64,000 nucleotides of DNA from HGM13233 sp964478515 (GCA_964478515.1 CAYZIL010000007.1:9479-73478); one strand, 5' to 3'; positions 24,967-33,919 are shown, counted from the first letter of the stretch. Numbers and translations are program-made. The notes: generated from the sequence alone by a model not told the origin.

Positions 24967-26469
24967 TTATTCCTCCGCAAGCGCGTCGTAAAAGCCGTCC
25001 AAAGCCTTTACGGCTTTTTTGTATTTCTCGTATTTGCGCCGCAGGACCGCTCCGGCGGCGGCGTCGGGCTCGTAGGTTTTCTTTATGCTGACCATGGCGG
25101 CGATGGCGGCGTGCAGGTCTTTGTAGACGCCGGCGGCAACGGCGGCGCACATGGCGGCGCCGAGCGCGCCCTGCTCGCTGGCGGTAGACACCTTCATAGG
25201 CAGGTTTACGACGTCGCACATCATCTGCGACCAGACCTCGGAATTGGCAACGCCGCCGGCGAGCACGGCTATGTCAAAATGGGTGCCGTAGGAATACAGC
25301 TCCTCAACGTGCATCATTGACGAGAAGACCACGCCCTCGTAGATGGCGCGAATCATCTGCGCTTTGCCGCAGTAGCTTGTCAGGTTGAAAAACGCCGCCT
25401 TGGCGTCGGGATGGGTCATTGAGGCAAAAAGATAGGGGATAAAGATAACGTCGCTGTCCTCAGCAGGCAGCGAGCGCACTGCCGCGGTGCATTCGTCGTA
25501 TATCTGTTTTGTCGTTTTGCCGTCGGCTTTGAGGAAGTTTTCCACAAACCAGTCGAAATTGGACGCCGACGTCGGGCTGGAATCCTCCAGCAAATAGTAG
25601 TCGGGCAAGTAGGAGCGGGCAATGGAGTTGGCGCCGTAGATGAGCTTTTTGGTCAGGTATTCGTTTATTGACCAGGTGCCGGCCACGAGACACAGTGTCG
25701 AGTCGTCCTCGACGCCGCACGCGAGCGCCGCGGCGTTGACGTCGTAGCAGCTGCCGGCGACCGGTATGCCGGCGACAAGGCCGGTCTGCTGCGCCGCCGC
25801 GGCAGTGACGCGGCCGGACATTTCGGCAGTGCCAACGACGCGGGGCATCAAATCCAGGTAGTCACTCAGCCCCAGCTCGCTGAAAATAGCGGGGTCGAAT
25901 TCGTTGGTAAAAATGTTCATCAGCCCGTTGCAGGTCGTCTCGGTAAGCTCGCAGCAGGCGTCGCCTGTCAGTTTCATGCGGATGTAATCTTTAATGGAAA
26001 GCACCCAGGCGGCTTTTTCGAGACATTCGGGGGCGTTGTCCTTGAGCCAGCGCAGCAGCACCGCTGTTTGCGAGGGCCAGAACTCCTGGTAAGTAAGCGG
26101 GTATATCTTGTCCTGAACGCCCGCGGCTATAAGCTGTTCGCACAGTTCGGCGCAGCGGTTGTCGCTGGATACTATGCCGTTATAGGTCGGCTCGCAGTTT
26201 TCGTCAACTACGCATATACCGTTGCCGTACCCTGTAAGGCCTATGCTGAGTATCTGCGCCGGGTCGACGCCGGCTTTGGCGACGGCTTCTTTGATTATTG
26301 CGGCGGTCTCGCTCCAGACCAGCGTCAAATCGCGCTCCGTCCATCCCGAGCGCGGCTCAATTAGCGCAATGCGGCGGCCGACGACGGCCACCTCGTGTCC
26401 GTGTTCGTCAAAGACCGCGCATTTGGTGTTGGACCCGCCGTTGTCGATACCGAGAAAATAACCGGACAT
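24967..26469 (-). CDS. FGGY-family carbohydrate kinase, L-xylulokinase-like
   Basis: 500-aa sugar kinase with two actin-like domains. It has GIDNGGSNTKCAVFDEHG at the N-terminus (phosphate-1 loop), GLTGYGNGICVVD near residue 80, a GTWSINEYL segment near 265, and VLAGGVANSEVWSQM near 405 (adenosine loop). Length and motifs resemble LyxK. Together with the UlaE-like and class II enzymes behind it, it gives a route L-xylulose to L-xylulose-5-P to L-ribulose-5-P to D-xylulose-5-P. No transporter is in the cassette. Confidence 0.87.
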   Translation of the reverse strand: MSGYFLGIDNGGSNTKCAVFDEHGHEVAVVGRRIALIEPRSGWTERDLTLVWSETAAIIKEAVAKAGVDPAQILSIGLTGYGNGICVVDENCEPTYNGIVSSDNRCAELCEQLIAAGVQDKIYPLTYQEFWPSQTAVLLRWLKDNAPECLEKAAWVLSIKDYIRMKLTGDACCELTETTCNGLMNIFTNEFDPAIFSELGLSDYLDLMPRVVGTAEMSGRVTAAAAQQTGLVAGIPVAGSCYDVNAAALACGVEDDSTLCLVAGTWSINEYLTKKLIYGANSIARSYLPDYYLLEDSSPTSASNFDWFVENFLKADGKTTKQIYDECTAAVRSLPAEDSDVIFIPYLFASMTHPDAKAAFFNLTSYCGKAQMIRAIYEGVVFSSMMHVEELYSYGTHFDIAVLAGGVANSEVWSQMMCDVVNLPMKVSTASEQGALGAAMCAAVAAGVYKDLHAAIAAMVSIKKTYEPDAAAGAVLRRKYEKYKKAVKALDGFYDALAEE

Positions 26470-26550
26470 TTCAGTTTCTCCGTTTCATTTTATTTTGCCG
26501 CCTGGGCAGGCGGCGGGGCAAAAGCACACAAAACAGCGCCGGATTCAACA

Positions 26551-26580
26551 AGAGCCGCGAAGCACCGGCTTCGCGGCTCT
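26551..26580 (-). terminator. Hairpin between BtpA-like gene and kinase, partial terminator
   Basis: Perfect 12-bp stem AGAGCCGCGAAG / CTTCGCGGCTCT, loop CACCGG. On the minus strand it is followed by TTGTTG, a weak U-tract, so it probably reduces rather than stops readthrough into the kinase gene. Confidence 0.6.
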
Positions 26581-26596
26581 TTCAAACCGGTATTTG

Positions 26597-27424
26597 TCAA
26601 ATATTATGTTCCTGGCGGTATTCGCGGACATTTGCCATAAATTCCTCGACCCGCTTTTGGTCGATGTGGTTGACGAACTTGCCGTCAACTTTGAAAGTTG
26701 TGCCGACCGTGGCGCCGTCGCACAAGTCGAGCTTTTCTTTAATGTTGTTTATTTTGCAGCCGGTGGCGGCAAAGACGACGCAATTTTTGTCCTCAACGCC
26801 GGCGCGCACCTGCTCAATAAGGGTGCTCTTGGCCTCTACACCGGCATGGGCGCCGGTGACGCACAGCGCGTCGGGGTGGGCGTCGAATATCATCGCGTTG
26901 GCGACGTCGACGTAGTCACAGGGCACTATGTAGGCGTCCGACTCGTTGTTGAGGAAATAGAGCATGCGCAGGTTCTTGAGTCCCAGCGCGTGCTTGCGGC
27001 GCAATATTGCGGCGACGTCGGGCTGGGCAATGCCGCCCACGCCGGCATAGGTGCCGGTAAAGGTGCCGCGCACGAAGTCGGCGCTGACCGCGGCGGCGAG
27101 GTCCATCGCGGCGATGGGGTCGCTTTCCAAATCAATACCGAAGGGAACGGTTATTTCGCTTTTCAGCTCGCCGATTACGCGCGCCATGGCGGCAGACTCT
27201 ACATGCTCGACGTTGCTCGCGTAGGGCAGGCAAAATTCATTGGAAAAAAGCACGGCGTCAACACCGCCGTCCTGCAGCGCATGCAGGTCTTTGCGGGCGT
27301 CTTCAACGCATTTTTCCATGCTGTCGACGCCATCCACGAACAGGGGGCTGCCGGGAAAGGCGTTGATATGCAGCAGCGCGATGATCGGCTTTTCCACGCC
27401 GAAGGTTTCTTTGCACCAGGTCAT
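26597..27424 (-). CDS. BtpA/SgcQ family TIM-barrel protein
   Basis: 275-aa soluble protein. The opening PIIALLHINAFPGSPLF, VDAVLFSNEFCLPY near residue 75, VRGTFTGTYAGVGGI near 130 and VTGAHAGVEAKSTL near 202 match the BtpA family. BtpA was described as needed for photosystem I in cyanobacteria. SgcQ relatives sit in sugar operons of heterotrophs with no assigned reaction. TAAGGAGC precedes ATG 27424. The promoter upstream probably serves this gene and the pentose cassette behind it. Confidence 0.85.
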   Translation of the reverse strand: MTWCKETFGVEKPIIALLHINAFPGSPLFVDGVDSMEKCVEDARKDLHALQDGGVDAVLFSNEFCLPYASNVEHVESAAMARVIGELKSEITVPFGIDLESDPIAAMDLAAAVSADFVRGTFTGTYAGVGGIAQPDVAAILRRKHALGLKNLRMLYFLNNESDAYIVPCDYVDVANAMIFDAHPDALCVTGAHAGVEAKSTLIEQVRAGVEDKNCVVFAATGCKINNIKEKLDLCDGATVGTTFKVDGKFVNHIDQKRVEEFMANVREYRQEHNI

Positions 27425-27495
27425 TTTTTTATGCTCCTTATTTTTACGCGCGAAACCGCGCGAATTATTGACGATTACCACCACTTTGCCCTTTA

Positions 27496-27524
27496 ACTAT
27501 ACCACGACGCTTTGAGCTTTGCAA
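27496..27524 (-). promoter_or_regulatory. Sigma-A promoter of the BtpA-pentose operon
   Basis: Minus strand TTGCAA (27524-27519), 17-bp spacer, TATAGT (27501-27496), about 70 bp before the BtpA-like start. Confidence 0.7.
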
Positions 27525-27730
27525 TAGCGGCAGTGTTGGCAGCGGGTAAAAAGCCGAAAAAATGACCGGGGATTGAACCCGGCGGCGAGTTGTGCTAAAT
27601 TAATGCTGTCAGCTGTGATAGATGGCGTGGGGCGAAAAAACCGCTTTGGAGTTTGCGGTCTGCGGCCGCCGCAGCGAAATTAACCGGGCGCCGCTGCGGT
27701 AATGGGCGCCGGAAAACAGGGTGTAAATTT

Positions 27731-27901
27731 ATGATCTGCGACGACTGCGCAAATTTCAATTATAATGAATATTACGACTGCTACGAGTGCAGCGTGGACC
27801 TTGACGAGGACGAGACCGAGCGCTTTTTGAGCGGCGGGTCCAACGAGTGTTCCTACTACGTTAACGGCGACGACTACCGCCTGGTAAGCCACCAGAACTG
27901 A
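27731..27901 (+). CDS. DUF6472-like small acidic cysteine protein
   Basis: 56-aa protein MICDDCANF... with two N-terminal Cys, a DCYEC pair, an acidic centre (DLDEDETERFL) and NECSYY near the end, giving five Cys in a spacing suited to metal binding. It closely resembles short Firmicute proteins of family DUF6472 as I recall them. The SD is weak (AGGGTG at 27718-27723). A hairpin terminator follows 31 bp after the stop. Function unknown. Confidence 0.72.
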   Translation: MICDDCANFNYNEYYDCYECSVDLDEDETERFLSGGSNECSYYVNGDDYRLVSHQN

Positions 27902-27926
27902 GAGCCGCCGGCGCCAAAGCAATAAG

Positions 27927-27961
27927 TAAAAAAAGCAGTCCCCGCCGCGCGGGGACTGCTT
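27927..27961 (-). terminator. Bidirectional terminator between DUF6472-like gene and DHHW gene
   Basis: Perfect 13-bp stem AAGCAGTCCCCGC / GCGGGGACTGCTT with CGC loop. The A-run at 27928-27934 provides a strong U-tract for the minus-strand O-acylation genes. Confidence 0.87.
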
Positions 27962-27992
27962 GTAATATGCGGGCTTTTTTGCCGGCGCACGC

Positions 27993-29108
27993 TCAGCGCA
28001 AGGTACCGGCGGAGTTGAGCAGCAGGGTGCTGTACAAAAACAGCACGTCCTGGCCGTGAAAGTCGATGTAGTCGGCAAGTGCGTCGCTGCTGACGTAGCG
28101 CAAGTCCACAAGCGTTATGCGCGCGTAGGAACCCAAAAGCAGCGGCGCAATACTGCTGCCGAAAGAGTCGCGGAAAATTATCAGCTCACGGTCGCTCGCG
28201 GCCAGCGGACTGTCTATTACCGCTATTGGCACGGCGCCGCCCAAATAGACGTCGTAGCCGTCTGTGCCGTCAATAAGTGCCGGGTCATATACGCACTCGC
28301 TGCGCTGCGCGCCGACATATTCGACCGCGGCGGCGTCGGTGTAGAGGCTGGTGAGGTAGACGAGGGTGTCAGGCTCAATATTGAGCGCCGACTGGCCGAG
28401 CAGCGCGCCGCGAAACGGGTACAGCTCGTGCGCGTTATATTGAGTGCCCGCTGCAGTTGCCGGGGCGCCCATGCCGGCAAGCAGCGCGTCGGCCACGTCC
28501 AGAATGTTTTGCTGCTGCCAGTGGATGTCGGTGCGGTAATAGTCGCCGCTGTCGAGCAGCGCGGTGATGTCGATATAATCCGCCGCGGCGGTAACAGCGC
28601 CGCGGTAGGCGGCAATATAGGCCGTGTAGTCCAGCGCGGGTCGGCCGTTTGCCGCGGCGACAAAGCAGTTTTTGTCCGGTACGACGCTGTAAAACACCCG
28701 ACAGCCGTCGAGATAGCGCTCGCAGACGGAATTGAGCGAGGCGGCGGCGCGCAGCAGCTGCTGTTCGTCGGCAGGGTACTCTATTTTGTAGATGCAGTCG
28801 CCGACCGTGTAGATGCCGCTGATGTCCTGCGCGCCCTCGGCGCGGCGCAGCAGTACGTTTGCGGTGCGCCAGACGTCGCGGGCGGCAAACTGGTCCAGCA
28901 GATAATTTTCCAAATCGGCAAAGTATTCGCCCGAGGCGACGGTGCGCCAGCTTAATTGCGGCGCTTGCGCCAGCGCGCGGCGCTCGGCTGCGGAATAGTT
29001 GTTTGCAGGCAGCAGCAGCGTCAGCAGCGACAAAGCCGCAATGACGGCGGCGAAAACTATAATGACGGCCAGCTCGCCGCCGGATGTTTTGTTTTGCTTA
29101 TTATTCAT
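27993..29108 (-). CDS. DHHW-family (AlgJ/AlgX-like, SGNH-type) protein, partner of MBOAT acyltransferase
   Basis: 371-aa membrane-anchored extracytoplasmic protein with one N-terminal membrane segment (residues about 14-36). The defining motif appears as TDIHWQQ near residue 195, and IIFRDSFGSSIAPLL near 318 is the SGNH-like serine block. Such proteins move acetyl groups from a membrane MBOAT protein onto an extracellular polysaccharide. Its gene follows the MBOAT gene after 12 bp. ATG 29108 is preferred to the TTG one codon earlier. Confidence 0.86.
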   Translation of the reverse strand: MNNKQNKTSGGELAVIIVFAAVIAALSLLTLLLPANNYSAAERRALAQAPQLSWRTVASGEYFADLENYLLDQFAARDVWRTANVLLRRAEGAQDISGIYTVGDCIYKIEYPADEQQLLRAAASLNSVCERYLDGCRVFYSVVPDKNCFVAAANGRPALDYTAYIAAYRGAVTAAADYIDITALLDSGDYYRTDIHWQQQNILDVADALLAGMGAPATAAGTQYNAHELYPFRGALLGQSALNIEPDTLVYLTSLYTDAAAVEYVGAQRSECVYDPALIDGTDGYDVYLGGAVPIAVIDSPLAASDRELIIFRDSFGSSIAPLLLGSYARITLVDLRYVSSDALADYIDFHGQDVLFLYSTLLLNSAGTLR

Positions 29109-29120
29109 CAAAAAACACCG

Positions 29121-30524
29121 TTAGAAGCGAAAGTACAAAAAGGGATTGAAAGAGCCGCTTACCAGCCTTGCCGTGCACAGCGCCAGCAACAGCGCCACCG
29201 CGAACGGGCGCAGCACGCGCAGTGCCCGCGCGCCCTTGTCGCTGCTGCCGAGCCGGTCAAGCAGCACTTTGGGAGCGGGTGTGGCCAACAGCGCAGCGAC
29301 GGCGAACATAACCGCGTAACTGCGCAGGTAATACAGCGTCTCAAAGCTGACGGCGGCAAGTTTTCCGACGCCGACAAGCGCCCCGAGACTGGCGAGCGCG
29401 CCGCTCATGCCGTCGGAATTGAAAATTACAAAACCGACAATAACTGCCAGCATGACCGCCGCTTGGCGCAGCAGGCCGGGAATTTTGTCCAGCGCGGCGC
29501 CGACAAAGAATTTTTCCGCTATGAGCAGCGCGCCGAAGTAGGCGCCCCAAACGACAAAGTTCCAGCTCGCGCCGTGCCAAAGGCCGGTCAGCAGCCAGAC
29601 GGCCATAAGGTTTAACGCCGTGCGCGCCGGCGACACCCGGCTGCCACCCAGCGGGATGTAGACGTAGTCGCGAAACCAGCTGCCCAGCGTCATATGCCAG
29701 CGCCGCCAGAACTCAGTCAGCGAGCGGGAGATGTAAGGGTAGTCGAAGTTTTCGGGAAAGTCGAAGCCCAGCAGTTTGCCGAGACCTATAGCCATGTCCG
29801 AATAACCGGAAAAATCAAAATATATCTGCAAAGTAAAGGCGACGGCGCTCAGCCACGCAAAAAGCACGCTCGGTTCGGCGGCGGCAGTGTAGGCAGCGCA
29901 AAATTCGGCGAGCACGTCGGCAATGAGTATTTTTTTACCCAGACCGACGCAAAAGCGGCTGATGCCGACGGCCGCGCCGGCGCCGCTCAGGCGGCGGTTT
30001 TGCAGCTGTGAGTCAATGTCGCTGTAGCGCACAATCGGTCCGGCGACGAGCTGGGGGAACAAGCAGACATAGGTTGCGAGACCGACGAGACTGCGCTGCG
30101 CATGTACGCGCGCGCGCGCCACGTCCACTGTGTAGCTGATAGTCTGGAAGACGAAAAAACTGATTCCGACCGGCAGCTCAATTGCCGGGACGCGCAGCGA
30201 TATGCCCGGCAGCGCGTTGAGCGTGCCGACAATAAAACCGGCATACTTGAAATAGACGAGCGCCGCCACGTCAATGCCGACGCTCACGCCCAGCGCCAGT
30301 TTTGCCTTGGCGGTGCCGCGGTGGCGCTCAATATAAAGCGCGAACAGCCAGCCGAGCAGCGACGTGCCGACGAGCAGCAGCGTATACAGTTGCTCGGCGG
30401 CAAAATAGAACAGCAGGCTGAAACAGAGCAGCGCCGCGTTGCGGGCTTTGGCGGGCAGCAGATAATAGACGGCCAGAGCCGCCGGTAAAAAAAGATATAT
30501 AAATGTTGCCGAAGAGAATGCCAT
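29121..30524 (-). CDS. MBOAT-family O-acyltransferase (AlgI/DltB-like)
   Basis: 467-aa integral membrane protein with ten or more hydrophobic segments. GPIVRYSDIDSQL near residue 157, FDFSGYSDMAIGLGKLLGF near 240, the SLTEFWRRWHMTLGSWFRDYVY block near 267, and the catalytic His in LLTGLWHGASWNFVVWG near 314 are unmistakable MBOAT features. It probably carries acyl groups across the membrane for its DHHW partner to modify a cell-surface polymer. Confidence 0.93.
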   Translation of the reverse strand: MAFSSATFIYLFLPAALAVYYLLPAKARNAALLCFSLLFYFAAEQLYTLLLVGTSLLGWLFALYIERHRGTAKAKLALGVSVGIDVAALVYFKYAGFIVGTLNALPGISLRVPAIELPVGISFFVFQTISYTVDVARARVHAQRSLVGLATYVCLFPQLVAGPIVRYSDIDSQLQNRRLSGAGAAVGISRFCVGLGKKILIADVLAEFCAAYTAAAEPSVLFAWLSAVAFTLQIYFDFSGYSDMAIGLGKLLGFDFPENFDYPYISRSLTEFWRRWHMTLGSWFRDYVYIPLGGSRVSPARTALNLMAVWLLTGLWHGASWNFVVWGAYFGALLIAEKFFVGAALDKIPGLLRQAAVMLAVIVGFVIFNSDGMSGALASLGALVGVGKLAAVSFETLYYLRSYAVMFAVAALLATPAPKVLLDRLGSSDKGARALRVLRPFAVALLLALCTARLVSGSFNPFLYFRF

Positions 30525-30571
30525 TTTTTCGAATGTCCTTTAAAGTGCGGCGCGCCGGCCGCGGTTTTCGG

Positions 30572-31033
30572 TCAGTTGATGGCGGCGAAATTGTCGGCGA
30601 TGGCCTGGGCGGTGTCGGTCCACGACATGACCAGCAGCACGACGTTGCCGCGCTGAGTGACTATCACCTTTTCGGCCCCGACGCAAATCCATTTGTTCGG
30701 GTCGGCGTTTTGTTCCATTTGGGCGGCCAGAGTTTCGGCCTCGCTCTTGTCGGCGACGCGCACGAGCACAACGGAATGGGCGACGGCGCTGATTTGCGCC
30801 TCGCTGGCCAGACCCTCGGCCCCTTCGGGCATGTCGGTAAAGGCAAAGTAGCTGAAGTTGTCCGCGTTGAGCTCAATGTCGGCAACGGAGGGCAGGTCGG
30901 CGACGCCGTCAAGACATTTTTCCATTATTTCGCTGAGCGACAGGCTGTCAAGGGCGCTGTCGGCGCCGCCGCCGCAGCCGGCAAAAGCGCAGGTCAATAT
31001 CAGTACAAGCAACAAAGCGACCGTTTTTTTCAT
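30572..31033 (-). CDS. Small lipoprotein, DUF4358-like
   Basis: 153-aa secreted lipoprotein with signal peptide MKKTVALLLVLILTCAFAGC; the lipobox Cys is residue 20. After a short Gly-rich linker comes an alpha/beta domain with a FTDMPEGAEG segment and VVLVRVADKSEAETLA, resembling DUF4358 lipoproteins; I am moderately sure of the family. It is preceded by AAAGGAG and its own promoter. It lies 47 bp upstream of the MBOAT gene, so it may belong to the same surface-modification unit. Confidence 0.78.
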   Translation of the reverse strand: MKKTVALLLVLILTCAFAGCGGGADSALDSLSLSEIMEKCLDGVADLPSVADIELNADNFSYFAFTDMPEGAEGLASEAQISAVAHSVVLVRVADKSEAETLAAQMEQNADPNKWICVGAEKVIVTQRGNVVLLVMSWTDTAQAIADNFAAIN

Positions 31034-31059
31034 AATTCATAGCTCCTTTATAAGGGGTA

Positions 31060-31088
31060 ATATTCTTATTATGCCATATATTTGTCAA
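31060..31088 (-). promoter_or_regulatory. Promoter of the lipoprotein/MBOAT/DHHW unit
   Basis: Minus strand TTGACA (31088-31083), 17-bp spacer, GAATAT (31065-31060), 27 bp before the lipoprotein start. Confidence 0.55.
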
Positions 31089-31191
31089 TAAAACACTACC
31101 GGAATACGGCTTGCAGCGCCACCGCGGTGGAAATACGGTGGGCGGTATGATAAAATAGACAGGTAATAAATCGACTCGGAGGCAAATTATA

Positions 31192-31734
31192 ATGAATGTT
31201 TTAATATTTAACGGCAGTCCGCGCCGCAACGGCAACACCCACAACGCGCTGAAGGACATAGAAAAGAGCATTGCTGCCGACAGCGCGGCAAAAATTGAGT
31301 TTGTCGACTGCGCCGACGTCAAGCTGTCGGCCTGCTCCAATTGCAACGCCTGCCAGAGCAACGGCGGCAAGTGCATAATGCCCGACGACAGCGACGCGCT
31401 GATGCAAAAGCTCGCCGACGCCGACGTGCTGGTGCTTGGCACGCCGGTCTACTGGTGGGGCATGAGCGCGCAGACGAAAATGTTCGTCGACAAGTTCTAT
31501 TCGAAACAGGAGCTTTTCCACACGCTGAAAAAAAAGGTCATGATACTTGTTGACGGCGGCGACAATTTTGACAACCCCGAATTCAAGCTCATCAGCGACC
31601 AGCTGCACTGCATTTGCGACTACCTCGGCTGGGACATAGTCTTTGATTACGCGGTAGACACGTCCGAAAAGCCCTACGCGCAGCAGCCCGCAAGCGTTGC
31701 CGCGGCGGCGGCAGCCGGCGAAAAACTGAAATAA
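31192..31734 (+). CDS. NADPH-dependent FMN reductase / flavodoxin-fold protein
   Basis: 180-aa iron-sulfur-flavoprotein-type reductase. The FMN phosphate loop is FNGSPRRNGNTHNAL at the N-terminus. CSNCNACQSNGGKC near residue 46 is the compact Cys motif of this family, and LGTPVYWWGMSAQTKMFVDK near 80 binds the flavin ring. SD CGGAGG precedes ATG 31192. The physiological partner is unknown. Confidence 0.9.
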   Translation: MNVLIFNGSPRRNGNTHNALKDIEKSIAADSAAKIEFVDCADVKLSACSNCNACQSNGGKCIMPDDSDALMQKLADADVLVLGTPVYWWGMSAQTKMFVDKFYSKQELFHTLKKKVMILVDGGDNFDNPEFKLISDQLHCICDYLGWDIVFDYAVDTSEKPYAQQPASVAAAAAAGEKLK

Positions 31735-31752
31735 ATTTGCGAAGGCGAAAAA

Positions 31753-32130
31753 ATGAAAAGTGTTAAGCCCGGCCGCGGCCCGCTGCTGATAAGAGCGGTA
31801 ATTTCCGTCGGCGTCGTCGCAATCGCACTGCTCGGCTTTAAGTCTGTGACGGGGTTCGACAACCCGGCGTTCGGCTGGATAATTGCGGTGTTTATTGTCA
31901 TTGCGCTGGCCATAGGCGCTTACAGCCTTTTTAACGCGCTGCGCAAAGACCGCGATTCCATCGTCGACATAACCGCCGACGGTGAGGAGCCCGACTTTCT
32001 CAACGCCGCGCTCAATAAAAACGGCACCGCGCTGGCAGCTGACGGCAGCGCCTACTGTCCCTATTGCGGCGCCGCTCTCGGCGACGGCTACGAATTTTGC
32101 AACAAGTGCGGCAGGCAGCTCCCCAAATAA
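31753..32130 (+). CDS. Membrane protein with C-terminal zinc ribbon
   Basis: 125-aa protein with two membrane segments (residues about 12-30 and 38-58) and a C-terminal zinc ribbon, CPYCG then CNKCG, near residues 100-120. It starts 18 bp after the flavoprotein. No function can be assigned; zinc-ribbon membrane proteins of this layout are common in Firmicutes. Confidence 0.78.
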   Translation: MKSVKPGRGPLLIRAVISVGVVAIALLGFKSVTGFDNPAFGWIIAVFIVIALAIGAYSLFNALRKDRDSIVDITADGEEPDFLNAALNKNGTALAADGSAYCPYCGAALGDGYEFCNKCGRQLPK

Positions 32131-32219
32131 AGGGCGCGCTTAGCCGCAAACCCGCCGAAGGACTGCACTACTATTACCGCGAGGAGAAAGATTCTTGCGG
32201 ATATAAAGGAGAAGAAAAA

Positions 32220-33182
32220 ATGAGCGAGCGTATACCCGTGATTTTTGACTGTGACCCCGGCCACGACGACGCGATGGCGCTGATGTGGGCGCTTTCGGCG
32301 CCGGAACAGCTCGACGTTATTGGCGTCACCACCGTAGCGGGCAACCAGACGCTGGAAAAGGTGACGCGCAACGCCATGCGCATTCTCACCGCGGCCGGCC
32401 GCACCGACATACCGGTGGCCGCCGGCGCTGCCGACGCCATGCTGATAAAGCACAAATCTATCGGCGCGCCGATTGTGCACGGCCAGTCGGGTCTCGACGG
32501 TCCGGCGCTGCCCGAGCCCGCGTTCGCGCTCAGCGAGCTGCCGGCGGTGGAACTGCTGGTAAAGCTTATAGAAAATTCGCCGCAGAAGGTGACGATAGTC
32601 GCCATAGGCCCGCTGACCAATATTGCGGCGCTGCTGCTGTGCCGCCCCGACCTCAAACAGAACATTGAGCGGCTGTCTATTATGGGCGGCGGTACAATGG
32701 GCAACTGGACGCCGGCGGCGGAATTCAACATCTGGCACGACCCCGACGCGGCAAAGATTGTTTTCAACTCGGGCTTGCCGATAATTATGGCCGGGCTGGA
32801 CGTGACCCAAAAGGCCTATGTCACCCGCGAGGAAAACGAGCAGCTGCGCGCGCAGGGCAACAAGATGTCGGTGCTCGCGGCCGAGCTCATCGACTTTTTC
32901 AGCCAGTACATCTACCGCGTGGAGGGTTTCCCCGGCTGCACGCTGCACGACCCCTGCGCCGTTGCGGTGCTGCTGCACCCCGAAATATTTGTCAGCGAGC
33001 AGTGCAACGTCGACGTTGAGACCAAGGGCGAGCTCACCAGCGGCATGACGGTCGTCGACCGCGTAAATTACCTGTCAAAGGTAATGGGACGCACCATTGA
33101 GCAAAACGCGACGGTGCTGTTCAACGTAGACCGGCCCGCCTTCGTGCGCGAATTTCTCGCGGCAATGAAGCGGCTGGGATAA
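32220..33182 (+). CDS. Nucleoside hydrolase (inosine/uridine-preferring type)
   Basis: 320-aa ribohydrolase splitting nucleosides into base and ribose. The calcium/ribose signature is FDCDPGHDDAMAL at the N-terminus. GITTVAGNQTLEKVTRNA (as GVTTVAGN) follows, with IAIGPLTNIAALL near 123, MGGG near 152 and NIWHDPDAA near 167. The start is ATG 32220, with AAAGGAGAAG upstream; longer frames reach back into the zinc-ribbon gene. It fits the purine-salvage theme of the neighbouring 35-43 kb region. Confidence 0.92.
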   Translation: MSERIPVIFDCDPGHDDAMALMWALSAPEQLDVIGVTTVAGNQTLEKVTRNAMRILTAAGRTDIPVAAGAADAMLIKHKSIGAPIVHGQSGLDGPALPEPAFALSELPAVELLVKLIENSPQKVTIVAIGPLTNIAALLLCRPDLKQNIERLSIMGGGTMGNWTPAAEFNIWHDPDAAKIVFNSGLPIIMAGLDVTQKAYVTREENEQLRAQGNKMSVLAAELIDFFSQYIYRVEGFPGCTLHDPCAVAVLLHPEIFVSEQCNVDVETKGELTSGMTVVDRVNYLSKVMGRTIEQNATVLFNVDRPAFVREFLAAMKRLG

Positions 33183-33232
33183 ATTTAAAAAGCTGTAAAC
33201 AGACAAGATAAAGCTAAGGATAAAAATAATAA

Positions 33233-33859
33233 ATGAAAATTACTCCCACGCTCGTCAAGCGGGCGGTTTTGACTGCGCTCGGACTGGTAGTTGTCGGTCT
33301 TGGCGTCGGCACGTTTCTTTTTGCCGGCCTGGGCATGGACCCTGTCAGCGTGTTCGTTGAGGGTCTTGCCATTCGGCTGGGCAGCAGCTACGGTGTGGCC
33401 TCGCTGCTGTTCAACATTGCGGTACTGACAGTCGTCTTTTTTGTCGACCGCTCTTATATTAATTTCGCCTCGTTATTGGCGATGTTTCTCGTCGGCTTTT
33501 CCGCCGACGCCGCAGAGGCTCTGCTGAGCGCACTGGTCGGCGGCGAAATGAGCTTTTTTGTCAGCGTGCTGTTCGCGCTTGTCGGCTGCGCAGTAATGTC
33601 TTTCGGTGTGGCGGTGTATATTGCGCCCGGCATGGGCTTCGGCGCGTCCGACTCTATTTCGCAGATGATTTCCGACAAAAGCGGCTGGAATTACCGCTGG
33701 GTGAGAATAGGCGCCGACGTCTTCTTTATCATCGTCGGCTGGCTTATCGGCGGCCCGGTCGGCGTCGGCACGCTTATCGGCGCTCTGCTTACCGGACCGA
33801 TAGTGCAGCTGTGCCGGCCGGCGGCAAAGAAAATAAACCGGCTGATAGTCGGCGAATAA
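33233..33859 (+). CDS. YczE/YitT-type membrane protein
   Basis: 208-aa protein with five to six hydrophobic segments, matching YczE: GLGVGTFLFAGLGMDPVSVF near residue 22 and a repeat of that pattern in APGMGFGASDSIS near 133, then VRIGADVFFIIVGWLIGGPVG. Function of the family is unclear. It shares its orientation with the nucleoside hydrolase 50 bp upstream and ends at a terminator. Confidence 0.86.
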   Translation: MKITPTLVKRAVLTALGLVVVGLGVGTFLFAGLGMDPVSVFVEGLAIRLGSSYGVASLLFNIAVLTVVFFVDRSYINFASLLAMFLVGFSADAAEALLSALVGGEMSFFVSVLFALVGCAVMSFGVAVYIAPGMGFGASDSISQMISDKSGWNYRWVRIGADVFFIIVGWLIGGPVGVGTLIGALLTGPIVQLCRPAAKKINRLIVGE

Positions 33860-33863
33860 AAGC

Positions 33864-33889
33864 AAAAGGGCTCCCGGCGGGGCCCTTTT
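33864..33889 (+). terminator. Terminator after the YczE-like gene
   Basis: AAAAGGGC and GCCCTTTT with an internal CCC/GGG pairing, followed by ATATTG. Confidence 0.75.
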
Positions 33890-33919
33890 ATATTGTGTTT
33901 TAGCGCCGTATGCCCGCAA

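Noticed and set aside
27566..27582. tRNA-like T-arm on the minus strand (CCGGG-TTCAATC-CCCGG)
   Set aside because: No matching acceptor, D-arm or anticodon arm can be drawn in the 80 bases upstream, so I treat it as a chance hairpin rather than a tRNA or attachment-site remnant.
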